Source: Agrobacterium fabrum (GTDB taxonomy: Bacteria; Pseudomonadota; Alphaproteobacteria; Rhizobiales; Rhizobiaceae). Taken from it: 13,424 nt of DNA. This document shows, in pieces, positions 1-6,990 of this stretch (its first letter is position 1; each line of letters starts with the position of its first letter). The DNA lies in NCBI GenBank assembly GCA_003241215.1, contig QFOL01000087.1, positions 1 to 13,424 on the forward strand, read 5' to 3'. The position numbers were made by a program, and so were the translations under genes. The notes beneath the pieces were generated by a model that was not told the DNA's origin, did no database searches, and saw nothing but the letters and a program-made list of their open reading frames with translations.

Positions 1-59
1 AAGAAACCATATCGGCTTTGAAGTCTGGAGCTGTTGAAGGAGCGACCAGAAAACCATGA
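1..59 (+). other. Possible 3' end of an upstream gene (reading frame undecided)
   Basis: All three forward frames are open from the left edge and stop before or at the next gene: frame 1 at 19-21, frame 2 at 35-37, frame 3 at 57-59. The frame 3 stop overlaps the next start codon as ATGA, a common arrangement in co-translated operons. The 59 bases are too few to decide which frame, if any, is coding, and no family can be named. Confidence 0.2.
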
Positions 60-1156
60 AAACCAAGCTGCCTATCGATTTTACGAGAGCATATGCGAGA
101 TCAGGCAAAACGCTTGCCGTTGTCGCGACGAGAGACAATGCTGAACCGTTCGATCCTGATGGCCGATTTTATCGGTATGATCGTGACGATTTGCCGCCGC
201 AGGACTGGACGTATTCCGACTTCGGTTTCCATATTCAAAGCATGACTGTGTATCATAGCGCGGAGCATCCTACGCCAGATGGTTATTTCGTTCTGCTGTC
301 GTCGGAGGGCGACGTTTACCACACCTACTGGAAAGAGAATTTTCAAGAGAAAATTCAAGGAGCGGGTAGTTGGAGTGCGGATTCAAGAGGCTATGGGCGT
401 CTCACTCGTATTCGTGAGATCGGGCAACACCTATATGCCTGCGGAGAAGGGGGGCAAATCTATGTTCGCAAGGGGAACAATGATTGGCGTCTCCTGACCG
501 ATAAATTGTTGCTGAACCCAAATGCGCAGGAGGAAGCAAAGCCTGAAAAAGAGCCGGAATTTCTTTCTCCGGAATGGCAGGAATGGGTCACTCGGTCGGC
601 CCTTAATCCAGCCTCCCGCGATATACTGTTCTTTGACATAAACGGGTTATCGGAAGAAGCCATCTATCTTTGCGGGGAGGAGGGGCCAGGTACCAAACCG
701 GTCCTTTGTTTCTGGGATGGTCATGAGTTGCACGAACTGAAAATTCCAATTCCGGTAGCCGCTTTGACCGGAATTTACATCGAGAATCCTGACAGTGTCT
801 GGATATGTGGGAGAGAAGGTGTCCTCATACACGGAAGTCACACACGGGGATTTTCGCCCGTCGCATTACGGCAGCAGCATAATCTCTTTCACATGATCAC
901 TCCGTATCGGGAAAAACTCGTCATGGCGGCGAGCGTTCGTCCCGGCGGTCTTTATGAGTATGATCCCAAGACAGGAAGTTTTGGCAGATTTGATCCTCCT
1001 CTTCCGCGCTTGAGCAGTCGCGATGATCACGAATCTATCGACAATGGTCCGTTTTTTGCGCAGGCGATCGAAAACGTGCTTTGGGTCGTCGCATCGAAAG
1101 ATGTTTTCCGCTTCGATGGTGCAGCTTGGGAGCGGATAGAACACCCAGATCTCTGA
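56..1156 (+). CDS. Hypothetical protein with propeller-like repeats, possible immunity or cargo gene
   Basis: I do not recognise this 366-residue protein. It has no signal peptide and no membrane segment, so it is probably cytoplasmic. It contains recurring short units: a beta-strand, a CG(E/R)xG turn, then another strand. The turns are at residues 129-133, 206-210 and 251-255. Related units ending in aromatic residues occur near 298-312 (LYEYDPKTGSFGRF) and 342-360 (LWVVASKDVFRFDG). This pattern suits a beta-propeller of the kelch/YCF48-like kind, but the fold is an inference. Residues 160-175 are a charged Glu/Lys/Pro linker. The start ATG has GAAGGAG at 36-42, a slightly long spacing. Base composition is clearly more AT-rich than the genes to the right, which suggests transfer. 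Solitary genes of this kind often sit downstream of polymorphic toxins, but the neighbour on the left is outside the window, so that role is only a guess. Confidence 0.75.
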   Translation: MKTKLPIDFTRAYARSGKTLAVVATRDNAEPFDPDGRFYRYDRDDLPPQDWTYSDFGFHIQSMTVYHSAEHPTPDGYFVLLSSEGDVYHTYWKENFQEKIQGAGSWSADSRGYGRLTRIREIGQHLYACGEGGQIYVRKGNNDWRLLTDKLLLNPNAQEEAKPEKEPEFLSPEWQEWVTRSALNPASRDILFFDINGLSEEAIYLCGEEGPGTKPVLCFWDGHELHELKIPIPVAALTGIYIENPDSVWICGREGVLIHGSHTRGFSPVALRQQHNLFHMITPYREKLVMAASVRPGGLYEYDPKTGSFGRFDPPLPRLSSRDDHESIDNGPFFAQAIENVLWVVASKDVFRFDGAAWERIEHPDL

Positions 1157-1494
1157 GTTGCAAGCTTCCGAAGGCTTCGAATGTTATTGACGCTGCGGCT
1201 GAGGTGAGCATGCAGTTTGGACAAGATTAGTTTTCTGTCGGGTCTGGCTGAGGCCTCCTAAAATCGCAGCAACGTGGACCGGGAGGGAAATGGCATGAGC
1301 ATTCCCCCCGACAACTATATCGGTAAACCACAATACCGAGAAACATGGGCCACCGGGACGCTGCAATAGGGCTGCATGACCTTGATGAGGCACGTATCGT
1401 CTCTTTGGCGCGTGATGTATCCCTGCTCAGGTTGGCTCATCCGTGATGCCTATTCCGGCGTTTGGGACGTTCTACTTGGAGAGGGCATCGGAGT
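1157..1494. other. Gene-poor stretch with short, possibly decayed reading frames
   Basis: No full gene is visible in these 338 bp. Three short forward frames follow one another. The first, 1295-1369 (24 codons), has a good ribosome binding site GGGAGGG at 1281-1287. The second is open from 1327 and stops at 1444-1446 (33 codons from the ATG at 1345; it reads ...LHDLDEARIVSLARD...). The third starts at 1446, overlapping that stop as TGATG, and runs 25 codons to 1523, entering the GGDEF-EAL gene on the other strand. Frame hopping of this kind suits the remains of a frameshifted gene, or chance. No function can be assigned. A weak hairpin AAGCTTCCGAAGGCTT lies at about 1161-1176 without a T tract. 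Confidence 0.35.
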
Positions 1495-3480
1495 TTACCA
1501 CCAAGCCTTGTTTGGATTTTTGAGAGCTATGGATTTGATGCGATGTTCGGGACTCGCCTGCCTCGAAAGGAACGCGGCGACATCCTCTTCCCGCAGCGGC
1601 GGCGCATAGATGTAGCCCTGCACCAGCGTGGCGCCGAGACCTTCGAGCGCGGCAAGCTCCGCCGACGTTTCCACCCCTTCCACCACACATTCCAGCTCCA
1701 TGTCCCGGCTGAGGGTGAGAAGGGATTTCACGATTTTATAGCTGGCCGGTTTTTCGTGCAGATCCGTGACGAAGCTTCGGTCGATCTTGATCTTGGTCAG
1801 AGGCAGGGCATGCAGCCGGGTGAGGCTGGAATAACCGGTGCCGAAATCGTCGAGTGAAATGCCGCAGCCGAGACCCCTGAGCATTTCGACCGATTGCCGG
1901 ACCTCTTCGAAATCATGGGCAAAAGCCGTCTCGGTAATTTCGAGATCGAGGCGACGGGCGTCGAAGCTGCTGTTTTCGATGATGCCGATCAGGGACAGGA
2001 CGCCCTCGTGGGAATTGAGGTCCTGGGCTGAAAGGTTGAAGGAGAGGCGCAGGGACGGTTCCCATCTTGATGCGGAGGCAAGCGCCATCTTGAGAAGCGG
2101 CCGGGTGAGGGAGCCGACGATGCCGGCCCGTTCCGCGATGGAGAAGAATTGAGCAGGCGGCACCTGCCCGAGAACCGGGCTGCGCCAGCGCGCCAGCGCC
2201 TCAAAACCGGTGGTTTGTCCATTGCGTAGATCGACAATCGGCTGGAACACCACCGAAAGCTCGTTTTCCATATCGCTCTGCCTGAGCAGATGCTCGATAC
2301 GGGCTTCGATGTTAATCTGCCTTTCATGTTCCGCATCAAAGAGAACCGCATCGCCGCGGCGGGTCTTCTTGGCGTGGTAAAGGGCATAATCCGCCCGGTC
2401 GAAAAGCTGCTCGAGCGTGGAGGCGAGGTTTGGAAAGACCGCTATGCCCATGGATGCGGACACGTGCACCGTTCCCTCAGCCATATGATAAGGCGCCCGC
2501 AACTGTTCGGAGATCGCATTGGCGTTTGCGACGAGTTGCGTATCGTCAGGTACGATCGGAGCGACGATGGCGAATTCGTCGCCGCCCAGTCGGAAGGCCC
2601 TGCTGGCTTTCAGATTGGCGGTGAGACGTTTGCTGACATTGATCAGCAGCCTGTCTCCCACGGAATGTCCGTAGAGGTCGTTGACCGGCTTGAAACCGTC
2701 GAGATCGATGACACCCAGCGCCAGCCGGGTGCCGTTGGCCCTGGCGTTTTCGAGTTCGGCCTCAAGATGGGTGAAAAAGGCGCGGCGGTTCGGCAGTTCC
2801 GTCAGGCTGTCGATATTGGCAAGCTGCAGGTTTTCATTGCTGAGCGCTTCCGTGCGCTGCTGTGAAATGACCATGCTCTCGAAATTGCGGTAGTTGGTCA
2901 AAAGGATCGACATCATGCCGGCGCAGACCAGCAGCACGTTGATGGCGATGGCGATGAATGTCGGTTGCTGCGACGCCAGAAAGAAGGCGATAAAGGCGCC
3001 ATTGACGATAACGGTCACCGTGAAGGCGGCCGAGCGCACATACATCAGGCAGAAGATGCAGGAAATGACGGTAATCGCCATATAGAAGGCGACGTGGGAT
3101 CGCGTATAGGCATCACCATAGGGCACAAGCATAAAGGACCAGAGCGTGAACGCCATGGCGATGCCGGCGGCCAGGCGGTTGGTACGGCGAAGGGCCGCGA
3201 GCGCCACCTCCGGCCGGGGATCGATACCGCGCGTCCTCCACCAGAAAGCCACCCTGACGGTGCAGCCGAGTGTAAAAAGGGCGGGAACTCCAACCGTGAG
3301 CCAAAGCGGCGCCAGCTGCATATGCGTAACGGCAAGCGCCCATGTGCTTGAAAGCAAGATGAAATACATCATCGGCATCTGCCGGCTAAAGGCGCGGTAC
3401 TGCGCTTTCAGGAGATCAGGATTGTCGGACCGGACGGACGCGAAATCGAGCAGTTTTTGTGCGGCAATGAGTATCTTCAT
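1495..3480 (-). CDS. Membrane-anchored GGDEF-EAL cyclic-di-GMP signalling protein
   Basis: This 661-residue protein makes and/or degrades cyclic-di-GMP at the inner membrane. An N-terminal sensor region of about six hydrophobic segments spans residues 38-195. A short helical linker (200-220) leads to a GGDEF domain (about 222-380) with an intact GGDEF at 299-303. The usual RxxD inhibitory site before it is missing (Leu290 and Ser293 stand where R and D would be). The EAL domain (about 395-640) has E427-A-L, N482, E514, the D544-D545-FGTGYSSL loop, K565, E601 and Q621. All residues normally needed for phosphodiesterase activity are therefore present. The family and architecture are certain. 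Which activity dominates cannot be read from sequence, though the complete EAL site favours a working phosphodiesterase. The gene is transcribed alone, divergent from the phosphatase operon. The ATG at 3480 has only a weak binding site (GATGAG). Confidence 0.95.
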   Translation of the reverse strand: MKILIAAQKLLDFASVRSDNPDLLKAQYRAFSRQMPMMYFILLSSTWALAVTHMQLAPLWLTVGVPALFTLGCTVRVAFWWRTRGIDPRPEVALAALRRTNRLAAGIAMAFTLWSFMLVPYGDAYTRSHVAFYMAITVISCIFCLMYVRSAAFTVTVIVNGAFIAFFLASQQPTFIAIAINVLLVCAGMMSILLTNYRNFESMVISQQRTEALSNENLQLANIDSLTELPNRRAFFTHLEAELENARANGTRLALGVIDLDGFKPVNDLYGHSVGDRLLINVSKRLTANLKASRAFRLGGDEFAIVAPIVPDDTQLVANANAISEQLRAPYHMAEGTVHVSASMGIAVFPNLASTLEQLFDRADYALYHAKKTRRGDAVLFDAEHERQINIEARIEHLLRQSDMENELSVVFQPIVDLRNGQTTGFEALARWRSPVLGQVPPAQFFSIAERAGIVGSLTRPLLKMALASASRWEPSLRLSFNLSAQDLNSHEGVLSLIGIIENSSFDARRLDLEITETAFAHDFEEVRQSVEMLRGLGCGISLDDFGTGYSSLTRLHALPLTKIKIDRSFVTDLHEKPASYKIVKSLLTLSRDMELECVVEGVETSAELAALEGLGATLVQGYIYAPPLREEDVAAFLSRQASPEHRIKSIALKNPNKAWW

Positions 3481-3756
3481 CTATGGCTCATCAAATACAG
3501 GACGGTATTCGTAGCATAGTTCCTGTTACATCATTGGAAATACACAAGGTTAATCAAGCGGCAACTGTATCAACCGCAAGATGCAGCTGCCGTTCTTCGC
3601 GAAAAGCCGCCGATTTCAATATTAAACGTTTCTTTCCAGAGCGTTCCCGGTGATTTTGGAAACGGTTTGCTTCAACCGCCAGTGAAGGTGCGCCCAGGGG
3701 GGGCGCGGTGACAGCCCGGTGTTCAGCAGCAGCTCACAAGTTTCGTCCAATTCCTC

Positions 3757-3785
3757 TTGAATGCTTTGCACGCGTGTGCAAAATT
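3757..3785 (+). promoter_or_regulatory. Candidate promoter of the phosphatase operon
   Basis: TTGAAT at 3757-3762 could serve as a -35 element and AAAATT at 3780-3785 as a -10 element with a 17-bp spacer. The -10 match is poor (three of six). The spacer is almost filled by the palindrome at 3765-3782, so a bound repressor would block polymerase. A start near 3792 would leave a leader of about 30 nt before the ATG at 3823. Confidence 0.3.
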
Positions 3786-3799
3786 GAGCGCGTGTTCAA
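3765..3799. promoter_or_regulatory. Tandem palindromes, candidate LacI-family operators
   Basis: The first palindrome is TTTGCACGCGTGTGCAAA (3765-3782): perfect 7-bp arms around GCGT, centred on C3773-G3774. The second is TTGAGCGCGTGTTCAA (3784-3799), imperfect and centred on C3791-G3792. Centres are exactly 18 bp apart, and both copies carry the same asymmetric GCGT core. LacI-family repressors typically bind even palindromes with a central CG, opened by the hinge-helix leucine. The LacI gene at 6991-7977 is the obvious candidate partner; binding itself is inferred. Confidence 0.5.
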
Positions 3800-3822
3800 A
3801 TCTTGAAAGATGGTTCTCGTCC

Positions 3823-4659
3823 ATGGCTTCAACTCACTCTTCCGATCCCTTGGCGGCGCGCATCGAACTGTGCCGCAGTGTCATTCTTTCCGCCGGGGCG
3901 CTGGTGCTGGAAGGTTTCCGGGGCGACGCGACGCGCAGCTTTACGATGAAGGGACCGCAGGATTTTCTGACGGTGACGGATGCCGCTTCCGAGGCACATA
4001 TCCGCGCGGCCATCTCTGCGGCTTTTCCGGAGGACAGTTTTTTTGGCGAAGAGAGCGGCGGTGAGACCGGTGAGCGTGTCTGGGTCGTGGATCCCATCGA
4101 TGGCACCGCCAATTTTGCCCGTGGCATTCCGCATTTCTGCATCTCCATCGCCTATGTCGAGAACGGCCGGACTGAAATCGGCGCGATCTACAATCCGGCT
4201 CTTGGCGAACTATATTTCGCCCGCCGCGGCGAGGGGGCGACGCGTAACGGGCAACCGATCCGGACTGCCGACACGGACCGGTTCGATGCGGCCTCCATCG
4301 AAATGGGGTGGTCGACCCGCGTGGCGAACGCCACCTATCTCGATGTGGTGAAGAGCCTGCTGGACATGGGCGCCAATGTCCGCCGCGCCGGCTCCGGCGC
4401 CATGGCGCTTGTCTATGTGGCGGACGGCCGTTCCGATGGCTATCTCGAACTGCATATGAATTCATGGGATTGTCTTGCCGGGCTGCTACTCGTCAGCGAA
4501 GCTGGCGGCGATGTCTGCCCATTCCTGGAGATCGGCAGCCTGAGGCATGGCGGACCGGTGCTGGCCGCAGCCGGCGGTGTTGCCAAAGGCGTCAGCCAGG
4601 CATCGAACATACCCTTGGCCGCGCGGCAGCCGCATCGGCGGAGGGCCGCATCGGTCTGA
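3823..4659 (+). CDS. Inositol monophosphatase-family phosphatase
   Basis: This is a Mg2+-dependent, probably cytoplasmic phosphatase of the IMPase/CysQ/HisN superfamily, which cleaves phosphate from small phosphorylated alcohols (inositol phosphates, sugar phosphates, histidinol phosphate, or 3'-phosphoadenosine compounds). With the ATG at 3823 it has 278 residues, the usual family length. The metal-binding motifs are intact: GEE at 75-77, DPIDGT at 90-95 and the WD pair at 215-216, followed by CLAG where many members have xAAG. A GSGAMAL segment at 191-197 matches the substrate-loop region. The binding site ahead of the ATG is weak (GAAAGATGG region, 3805-3813). The last 20 residues are a basic tail without family counterpart. 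It is the first gene of a three-gene operon; the next gene starts 46 bp downstream. The exact substrate cannot be read; the two following phosphatases argue for phosphate-ester catabolism over a housekeeping role. Confidence 0.92.
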   Translation: MASTHSSDPLAARIELCRSVILSAGALVLEGFRGDATRSFTMKGPQDFLTVTDAASEAHIRAAISAAFPEDSFFGEESGGETGERVWVVDPIDGTANFARGIPHFCISIAYVENGRTEIGAIYNPALGELYFARRGEGATRNGQPIRTADTDRFDAASIEMGWSTRVANATYLDVVKSLLDMGANVRRAGSGAMALVYVADGRSDGYLELHMNSWDCLAGLLLVSEAGGDVCPFLEIGSLRHGGPVLAAAGGVAKGVSQASNIPLAARQPHRRRAASV

Positions 4660-4705
4660 TTTTAACGAGGCCGCCAAAGGGGCTTCGAGCATGGAGAGGA
4701 ATGAC

Positions 4706-5314
4706 ATGGATGGACCCGTTCATGCCCGGCCCGCAATAAGCCTGATTGCGGAAGGGCTCGGTCCGCATCATGCCGCGCTTTATATCGGCGGCAGCGATGG
4801 CGCGAGCGATGCGGGGCTCCTGCGTCGGCACGGCATCGCCACCATCGTCAATTGCGCCGTCAATCTCGATATCAATCTTGTGCGGACGGCGGCGGAAGCG
4901 GGTGACAGGCTCGCCGTGGGCCATGGCGATATACGTTATTACAAGCTTGGCCTGATCGACGGCGAGGGCAACCCCGACACCATGATGCTGGGCGCTTATT
5001 ATATTCTCGACGGTGCGCTGCGTCAGACCATGCCCAAGCGGGATAGCTATCCCTTTGCCGATGGAGGCAATGTACTCGTCAATTGCCGCGGCGGCCGCAG
5101 CCGCTCGGTCGCGCTGGTGGCGCTTTTCCTGCACAAGCAGCAGCCACACCTCTATCCGAGCCTCGACGATGCGCTGGCGGTGATCCGCGCGAAGCGGGAT
5201 TTGCGACCCGACGAATGGTTCGAAACGCCGAAACCCGTGCTTTATGCAGCCGCCCGCCGTGCTTCCCGCTGGATTGACATGGTCGAGGGCAAAAAGACCG
5301 TTCAATCATGCTGA
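4706..5314 (+). CDS. Dual-specificity/PTP-like phosphatase with CX5R active site
   Basis: This is a 202-residue cysteine-dependent phosphatase of the dual-specificity (PTP) fold, which hydrolyses phosphate monoesters through a phosphocysteine intermediate. The P-loop is NCRGGRSRS, with nucleophile Cys127 and phosphate-binding Arg133. The residue before the cysteine is Asn126 where most members have His. Asp85 (GLIDGEGN) is the likely general acid. There is no signal peptide. I chose the ATG at 4706 because GAGAGGA at 4694-4700 lies 5 bp before it. The in-frame ATG at 4691 would add MERND but has no good binding site. The stop overlaps the start of the next gene by 7 bp, so the two are translationally coupled. 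Substrate unknown: a phosphoprotein, or a small phosphorylated polyol as in PTP-like phytases; the context favours a small molecule but does not prove it. Confidence 0.88.
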   Translation: MDGPVHARPAISLIAEGLGPHHAALYIGGSDGASDAGLLRRHGIATIVNCAVNLDINLVRTAAEAGDRLAVGHGDIRYYKLGLIDGEGNPDTMMLGAYYILDGALRQTMPKRDSYPFADGGNVLVNCRGGRSRSVALVALFLHKQQPHLYPSLDDALAVIRAKRDLRPDEWFETPKPVLYAAARRASRWIDMVEGKKTVQSC

Positions 5315-6975
5315 CACGTATGCTTCCCTCCATCGCCGTCATCGCCGACGCTCATTTTCATGACACGGCTGCGGATTTCGGATTTCCCGGCATCGTGATC
5401 GATGGTGAGCGCATCACCATGCGCAGCTGGTCGGATACGCGTGAATCCACCCGGGTTTTTAACGAGAGCGCCGAGGCGTTGCAGGCTGCGCTGGAAGAGG
5501 TGCGGCAGCGGGGCATTCGCCATGTGGTGCTGCTCGGCGACTATACCGACGACGGTCAGCGGGCGACGACGGAAACGCTGAAGGACATTCTTGAGCGCCA
5601 TCGCGATGCGCATGGCACGGCCTTCTACGCGCTGCCCGGAAACCATGATATTTTCGGGCCGCGCGGCCGGCATCAGACCAAGGCGTTTCTCGGCGAGAAC
5701 GGCAGGTGCCTCACCGTCTCAAGCGATGCGAGGCGGGCAGGCGATCATGTCGTCATCAGCGACCGGATGTATTGCGAAGGTTATCCGGCGGGCCTCGGGC
5801 CCATGGCGGCCTTCGGCTATTTCCGCCAGCCGGATTACCTGTATTGGGAAACACCCTTCGGTCTTTCCGATGCGCCGCAGGACCGGTTGTACGAGGTACG
5901 TTCGCCCGACGGGCGCAATGCCTACAGCCTGATGGATGCCTCCTATCTGGTCGAGCCTGAGCCGGGTCTCTGGCTCATGATGATCGACGCCAATATTTTC
6001 GAACCGCGCGATGGAACGTTTGAAGCGGGCGAAGAGGCGGCCTTCATCGACAGCACCGCCGGCGGCTGGAATGCGCTTCTGCGCTGCAAGCCCTTCATCA
6101 TCGACTGGATCGCCGATGCGCGCCGGCGGGCAGAGGCGCTCGGCAAGACATTGCTCGGCTTTTCACACTATCCGGTGCTGGATCCCTTCGATGGCGGAAG
6201 CAGCTTGGAAAGCGCCCTGTTCGGCAAGACAACCGCCGTGCAGCGCATGCCGCGCAAGGCGGTGGAGGATGCGTTGATTGACGCCGGACTTGCCGTCCAT
6301 TTCAGCGGCCACCTGCATGTGGAAGGCGTAACCCGACGCGGGGAGGGGGAACGTTCGCTCACCAATATCGCGGTGCCATCACTTGTTGCCTTTCCGCCCG
6401 CCTTCAAGGTCGTTCACCCCTCACGTCAGCAAATCGTTGTCGAAACGGTGGAGATGGCCGATCTGCCGGTGAACGGCCGCATCTGCCGCGGTTATGTGCA
6501 GGAAACGGCGCTCGCCGGCGAGGCGGAGGACGCGGCGTTTGCGGCGCGCAACTACGGCGCTTTTCTGCGCGATCACCAGCGGGCGCTGATCAGGCACCGT
6601 TATTTCCCCAGGGAATGGCCGGAGGAAATCGTCGCTGCCATCGCGGACAGGACGGTGAGGGAAGTTGTGGGCCTGCTTGACGAAAAGAGCATTGCCTCAG
6701 GCGATGCGGAAATGCCGATGCTGGAGCTGATCACCGACTGGTATTGCCTGCGTCAGGGCGTGGGGCTCGCCCTGCCGCATGTCGCGCCTCAACGCCTTGC
6801 CCTTTACCGGATGCTGGCGGAACGCTTCGGCCGCAGGGCCGACGGTCACGCTTCGCTCGAAGGTTTTCTCGAAATCTTCTTCGGTGCGCTGGGGCAATTT
6901 CTCGACCGTGCCGAAGATAGCCCGCAGCGTCTGGAGCTGCGGCTCGCGCCGCAACCGGAATCCGTCCCGGTATGA
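5308..6975 (+). CDS. Calcineurin-like metallophosphoesterase with C-terminal extension
   Basis: A 555-residue binuclear-metal phosphoesterase; members cleave phosphomonoesters or diesters. All five signature blocks are present: DAH at 14-16, GDYTD at 77-81, GNHD at 111-114, a histidine at 287 (GFSHYP) and GHLH at 334-337. The catalytic domain ends near residue 385. About 170 further residues, rich in Ala, Arg and Leu and probably helical (400-540), have no family I recognise. A long insert between blocks three and four (115-280) may form a substrate lid. There is no signal peptide, so it is likely cytoplasmic. The start ATG lies inside the end of the phosphatase gene before it (ATGCTGA); a second ATG at 5320 would shorten it by four residues and is nearly as plausible. 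It is the last gene of the operon and ends 15 bp from the convergent repressor gene. Confidence 0.92.
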   Translation: MLTRMLPSIAVIADAHFHDTAADFGFPGIVIDGERITMRSWSDTRESTRVFNESAEALQAALEEVRQRGIRHVVLLGDYTDDGQRATTETLKDILERHRDAHGTAFYALPGNHDIFGPRGRHQTKAFLGENGRCLTVSSDARRAGDHVVISDRMYCEGYPAGLGPMAAFGYFRQPDYLYWETPFGLSDAPQDRLYEVRSPDGRNAYSLMDASYLVEPEPGLWLMMIDANIFEPRDGTFEAGEEAAFIDSTAGGWNALLRCKPFIIDWIADARRRAEALGKTLLGFSHYPVLDPFDGGSSLESALFGKTTAVQRMPRKAVEDALIDAGLAVHFSGHLHVEGVTRRGEGERSLTNIAVPSLVAFPPAFKVVHPSRQQIVVETVEMADLPVNGRICRGYVQETALAGEAEDAAFAARNYGAFLRDHQRALIRHRYFPREWPEEIVAAIADRTVREVVGLLDEKSIASGDAEMPMLELITDWYCLRQGVGLALPHVAPQRLALYRMLAERFGRRADGHASLEGFLEIFFGALGQFLDRAEDSPQRLELRLAPQPESVPV

Positions 6976-6990
6976 GACAGGGCGGGTTCC

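Larger units (their letters stand above)
3481..3822. promoter_or_regulatory. Divergent intergenic region between the GGDEF-EAL gene and the phosphatase operon
   Basis: These 342 bp hold no gene. They contain two AAnCGnTT motifs (3624-3631 and within 3657-3670), a GC-rich stem-loop at 3690-3706 (GCGCCC/GGGCGC, loop AGGGG), and tandem central-CG palindromes at 3765-3782 and 3784-3799. A TTG-started extension of the downstream gene from 3757 would turn the palindromes into coding sequence; I reject it in favour of the ATG at 3823. No convincing promoter for the leftward gene was found. Confidence 0.6.

Noticed and set aside
2290..2865. Forward open frame (191 codons) opposite the GGDEF-EAL gene
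   Set aside because: It mirrors the coding strand of an unmistakable GGDEF-EAL domain pair and has no motif of its own.
3690..3706. GC-rich stem-loop as an intrinsic terminator
   Set aside because: Six pairs with a G-rich loop, no T run on either strand, and it lies between divergent genes where no transcript should end.
3757..3822. TTG-started N-terminal extension of the inositol monophosphatase-like protein
   Set aside because: It would need a rare start with no binding site, adds residues unlike the family, and consists mostly of the tandem palindromes.
4592..5305. Reverse-strand open frame (237 codons) opposite the dual-specificity phosphatase gene
   Set aside because: The forward strand has recognisable active-site motifs, a good ribosome binding site and operon overlap. 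The reverse frame shows no family features.
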